This document shows, piece by piece, positions 59,886 to 64,000 of a DNA stretch of 64,000 nucleotides. How positions within the stretch are numbered: position 1 is the stretch's first letter; the number at the start of each line of letters is the position of its first letter. The stretch lies in assembly GCA_963969395.1 (NCBI GenBank), contig OZ017797.1, positions 30,752,001 through 30,816,000 of the forward strand, given 5' to 3'. Source of the stretch: Pseudoscleropodium purum (taxonomy: Eukaryota > Streptophyta > Bryopsida > Hypnales > Brachytheciaceae). Position numbers and translations under genes: made by a program. The notes under the pieces are model-generated. The model was not told the DNA's origin, ran no database searches, and was given only the letters and a program-made list of their open reading frames with translations.

Positions 59886-62089
59886 GGTATATGAGTGCAC
59901 CATTGCCATAGTCAAAATAAAAGTAAAAATAATTTCCTAATTTCCTAATTCATTAAAATTTGAAATTCAATAACTTTCACACTATAGTATGAGAGGTTGT
60001 GTTCTTTGTACAAATTAAAAATTTTATGCATAAAATAGTGCAAGAGCTTTGTTTTATTTTTTGATATGTTGTGAGCCTAGTAGTTATCACTTGAGCCTTG
60101 GAAATTTCTTTTTTTTGCTTTTGCTCATATTTAATAGCCTTTTGGGGTCCAAAAGGCCTGAAAAGTGTATTAACATTGTAAGTGGTAGAAGTCCCTATGA
60201 TTACAATGTGTTAATTTCCAAAAGTTTGAAAGTACTTTAAGCACTTCCATTTACCATTTCCAGTGTCTAGATAAGTATTTAGTATGTCAAGTAGGAGTTT
60301 GGGATAGATTGAGCCCTAGGAGACATCGTTACAAAAGACCCTTATTTTAGATTATTACCGGATTTACTCAAATCCACCAATTCTTGAGGATGTGCACCAG
60401 AGGTTAGAGAAAGGTGCTTTTTGCATAAAAGCACACAAAGAGTTCAACGGCAAAGTTGGTTTGTGAAGATTCCTCAGATGGGAATGATTCCTCTTTGGAG
60501 GAATTAAATCAAGAGGTAAAAAATTTAGACCCCTCTACATTTGATGCAAGTAAACATGTAAACTTGCAATTAGCATTTGGAAGCTTCTTAGAGGTTGCTC
60601 AAAAAGTTTTGTAATTTTCTAGATTGCAAAAGATGACTCCATGGGAAGTCAACCGTGTTTATTAGCAATTGGAAATTCATAGAAATTATCTAGGTAGTGG
60701 TAAAATTTCACTAAAAATTAGGATAGTTTGTTTTAGCTTAAATAAGCGCCAGACCAAACTTCAAGACATTCCGACACCGACAAGTGCAAGAATTGACGGT
60801 GGCACCAAATTTTTACGGTTTTTAAGAACATTCGATGGATTGACTGGTGTACCAGGCACACCAAGCGCATACAATGTCTGAATGAAGTAAACTTGGACTC
60901 TTTTTTTAATATCTTGGACCTTCTAGGCAACTTAGACTAGTCAAAACCATGAGAAAAGACAAACTCCAATAGTTGGATTTTCTATCTTTTCACTAGTTGG
61001 CAATTCGTTGGCTTTTGCTTGTGAAATAGTTTGGAAAGAAGAGGGTGGAGGATCCCATAGGCTAATTTGGGCCTTCTAAAGACAACGACGTAATCAGTTT
61101 GGCATTTGGAACATTTCTCCAAAAATTAAAATGACCACAATAGTAGTGTAGAATTTTGAGTGAAGTTCATTTGAACTTATGTAGTAGTAGAAGTAGGTAA
61201 TTGGAGAGGGGTTGGGGGCCTTGGAAAATTATGAAAGGCCCTTACCCCCTCTCTTTCTTTGCACTCCTTTTTATTTTCGTATTTGGCCAAAACGTAGCCA
61301 CGTTGTTTGAATTTTTGGCATTGGCCAAAAACATCTTGTTTTTTTTGCATTTTAAGCTTTTACTCATATTTTTTAAAGATTCTTGTGTATTTTCTACTTA
61401 ATTCAAAGGATGTTGGGGTCCCTTTGAGTATTGCTAACCTTTGCTCACATTTTTGAGTGGTTCAGTCCTCAAATTCTTCGTTATTGAGTCAAGTCTACTA
61501 ACTAATTCTTCTTGAGAGTTCATTGGAGAGAGATTTCACAACTTGGTTGTTGCAAATCTCCCCTTGAAGTCTTCCGGTTGAATATGTGGTCCTTTTGTAA
61601 GTCATTGAGTCCTTGGGAGGTGATGTTTGTTGCAATCCTCCAAAGTCCCGCAAATTGTGGTTTTTAAGTATTTCTTATTTTGTACTAACTGGGAACTACA
61701 AGTTTCCAACTAACCTTCGTGTCTTTGGCATTAGAAAGTGGTGATATACCACTAAATGGCGAAGCTATTGCCTTAGAGCAACCTCTTTGTTATCAATTAG
61801 TATTTTATTGTCAAAGTCCTAGTACCCAAACTCCCTAAGACGGTGGAGCTTTGACTTTAGATATAATTTCCTTCAAAGTGTTTTTTATTTGTATTTCTAA
61901 AGTTTGGCTTAACAAACCAAACGGCAAAGCTTCGTTCCCCTTTAAACTTTTCTATTTAATTTTAGTTTAAAGGGTCCCCATACGGAGACCCTAAGGATTA
62001 ACGGGCAACGGCCATTTGAATTTGGTAAAAATTCCCCAAAACCAGAATTTGGAACCAGCCAATTACTAGTAGCTAGCTCTAGTAGCTAG
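59886..62089. other. Intergenic DNA, no gene recognised
   Basis: Several short open stretches (60669-60881 +, 60733-60930 -, 61201-61401 +) have no recognisable motif. Positions 61400-62040 are somewhat richer in GC, with phrases like those of retrotransposon untranslated regions, but no LTR boundaries, primer-binding site or reverse transcriptase frame were found. Confidence 0.35.
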
Positions 62090-62110
62090 TCAGCCTCAGT
62101 AGACAGTTGG

Positions 62111-62304
62111 CCAGTATACAGTAACAAGCAATAGTAGCCGGCCTTACGAGACCCTTGCTGGGTACAATCGGCAGTCAGCCAGTATACAACAACAAGCCAA
62201 CAATAGCTGGCCCCTCCAAGGCCCTTGTTGGACAATAGACAATTGGCCAGTACACAGTAGCAAGCCAGTAGTAGCTGGACTTTATGAGGCCCTTGCTGGG
62301 TACC
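62111..62304. repeat. Minisatellite, about three 68-bp units
   Basis: CCAGTA(T/C)ACA..A(A/G)CAAGC starts at 62111, 62179 and 62247, each unit continuing through TAGC(C/T)GG and CCCTTG(C/T)TGG. Exact spacing of 68 bp is kept; the third unit is cut short. Confidence 0.85.
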
Positions 62305-62439
62305 TCCCTAGCTCAAATTGACATACATACATCATTTGAAAAAGACTCCAAAACAAAAGACGATGCCCACAGGGATCCTTTTTGCCTTATTTTGATTACT
62401 CTTGAACACCAAACTTAGATCCGAGGGATCCAGGGCTTC

Positions 62440-63150
62440 ACCAAAATCAACCAAATCATCTAGGCTTCACCAAAATCAATTCAAAAGCAACCAAGTCTTC
62501 ACCAAAATCAATTTAAAAGCAACCAAATCTTCACCAAAATCAATTAGTTCATGCAGGGCTCACCAAAATCAATTCAAGGTAGCCTAGGCTTCACCAAAAA
62601 TTAGCAAGAGCATCTAAGGTCTCCAAAATCAATTCAAGGTAGTCTAGGCTTCACCAAAAATTAGCCAGAGCATCCAGGGTCACCAAAATCAATTCAAAAA
62701 GCAGCTAGGGCCTCACCAAAATCAGCAAGAGTGTTTAGGGCTTCATAAAAACAATTCAAAAGCAGCCAGGTCCCATCCAAGTTAATTCAAGGCATCTAGG
62801 CTTCACCAAAAGATCAACCAGAGTATCCAAGGCCTCAACCTAACAAGCCAAAGCATCCAAGGCTCACCAAAATCAACTCAGAGCATCTAAGGCCTCATCA
62901 GAGATCAACTAGAGCACTTGGTCTCACCAAAATCAACTCACAACATGTGGCCTCGCCAAAATCAATTCAAGAGTAGTCGGGTTGCACCAAAGATCATCCA
63001 AAGCATCTAGGGCTTCCCAAAATCAATTCAAAAGTAGCCAAGCCACCACTAGAGATTGACCAAAGCATCTAGGGCCTCACCAAATCTAACTCAAGGAATC
63101 CAAGTCTTCATTAAAATTCAATTCAAGAGATCTAGAGCTCCATCAATGTC
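62440..63150. repeat. Minisatellite, about 20 units of 35-45 bp
   Basis: The consensus is roughly CTTCACCAAAATCAATTCAAA followed by AGCA.CCAAG or GGTAGCCTAGG. Units vary in length and sequence across ~700 bp (e.g. at 62448, 62487, 62530, 62568, 62624, 62680). The open stretch at 62402-62587 only reflects the repeat. Confidence 0.85.
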
Positions 63151-64000
63151 AACCAGTTTATGTTAGTTGGTGTAGAATTTCATTACACACACATACACAC
63201 TTGGAGTGGTGAAGTAAGACATCGGGTGAGGATTTGCATCAAATACTTGGGAGGAAGAAGGGCCCTAATTTGCATACACACATCCACTAGGGAATATTAA
63301 ACGAGTTGGATTTTGCTTACAAGACGAATAGGAAAAAACAAGACAAAAGATAGTTGACTTTAGAAGATGCTAAACATTGGTTATTAGGAAGAAGAAGTTA
63401 ATGGAGTTGTTTAAGACTTCGTTTGATTCTCAAAATCAAATTAGCAAAGCATTTAGCAATAGATTTGATATGATTTTGTTCCCAAGAAAATATCTAGAAA
63501 AAAAGAAGAGAATATCTTAAAGAAGTGGGAAGAAAAGGAAGGAGTAATCGACTAAAGGACAAGCTTAGGACATCTCCCAAACCAGCAAAAGTCTACAACA
63601 AACCAATATTACATTACCAAAGATCATCAATGGAGTTGGAGCATACGATGGACAACATAGCAACAACGTTTAGGGAAGATGGAACCAATATGGAGGTAAG
63701 TAATTGATTCTTTTACCACATTCTTTGTGTTTTTTTCCCAAAAAACCATTAGATTAAAAATTAACATTTGAATTTTCAATTAAAAATAGAATAGCTTAGA
63801 ATAGGTAGGATTTAGAATTAATTGAAAGCTTACCGTGGTACTTTTAGAGGATTTACCATAGTAATTAAAGAAAAATTATCATAGTTTATCCTTAAGTGAA
63901 AACTAGTTGAAAGTGGATGAAAAGTTAGTAATTCATCCAAAAGAATCTTTTAGGGAATCTTTTAGGAATCCTAGAATCTAGCAATAAGATAGGAGTCAAA
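63151..64000. other. Right-edge sequence, possible exon end at 63696
   Basis: A 60-codon open stretch (63525-63707, +), rich in basic residues, ends near GGAG|GTAAGT, a strong donor-like site. It could be a first exon of a gene continuing beyond the window. There is no recognisable domain. The rest is AT-rich. Confidence 0.25.

Noticed and set aside
61400..62040. Possible LTR of a retrotransposon
   Set aside because: No paired copy, no TG..CA ends with a duplication, no primer-binding site and no nearby polymerase frame.
1..64000. CRISPR arrays, rRNA, prokaryotic operons or phage genes
   Set aside because: Introns, intergenic length and gene families are eukaryotic. The spaced repeats at 50360-51075 and 62440-63150 lack uniform repeats and unique spacers.

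Overview
The window looks like nuclear DNA of a land plant. Its two intact genes are split by many short GT-AG introns and encode proteins with typical plant and eukaryotic sequence: the chaperonin subunit CCT2 and a plant LRRC40-like leucine-rich-repeat protein. The intergenic DNA is very AT-rich, visibly poor in CG, and full of plant-type DNA transposons (CACTA, PIF/Harbinger). A DUF6606/DUF3638/DUF3645 giant-protein family and a piggyBac transposase are also present. My guess is a non-seed plant (moss, liverwort, lycophyte or fern), held with low confidence.

Layout. Positions 1-8242 (+): the central and C-terminal part of a decayed DUF3638/DUF3645 gene that keeps one intron. 8397-8748 (+): a decayed small secreted protein resembling plant self-incompatibility S1 proteins. 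8.7-15.1 kb: AT-rich intergenic DNA with several small inverted-repeat elements, including a clean 225-bp CACTA MITE. 15145-21613 (-): an intact 21-exon LRR gene (604 aa). 24868-29783 (-): an intact 11-exon CCT2 gene (528 aa). 31065-34895 (-): a piggyBac transposase with its reading frame preserved but 11 nonsense codons, plus an upstream unrecognised degraded reading frame. 35-45 kb: repeats, two piggyBac-like TTAA elements, a 2.75-kb CACTA-like element and a long degenerate repeat field. 45164-46613 (-): a DUF6606 fragment, the N-terminal domain of the same giant-protein family found at the left edge. 49982-51490: a non-autonomous PIF/Harbinger-like element packed with tandem hairpins. 52451-55853: a nearly complete Harbinger transposon with TIRs, TAA target-site duplication, an intact trihelix accessory gene and a transposase with two stops. 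56-60 kb: two more piggyBac-type TTAA elements. 60-64 kb: AT-rich DNA with two minisatellites.

Only CCT2 and the LRR gene look functional for the host. The rest is a record of class II transposon activity. The most notable points are a decayed piggyBac transposase together with several ~0.9-1.0 kb TTAA/CCCTAG-ended non-autonomous elements, a Harbinger nested in an older repeat, and two decayed, roughly complementary parts of the DUF6606-DUF3638 family on opposite strands 37 kb apart. No reverse transcriptase, integrase, rRNA, tRNA or CRISPR was recognised. All gene models were assembled by eye from splice sites and reading frame; family names come from recognised sequence patterns, not from a search.
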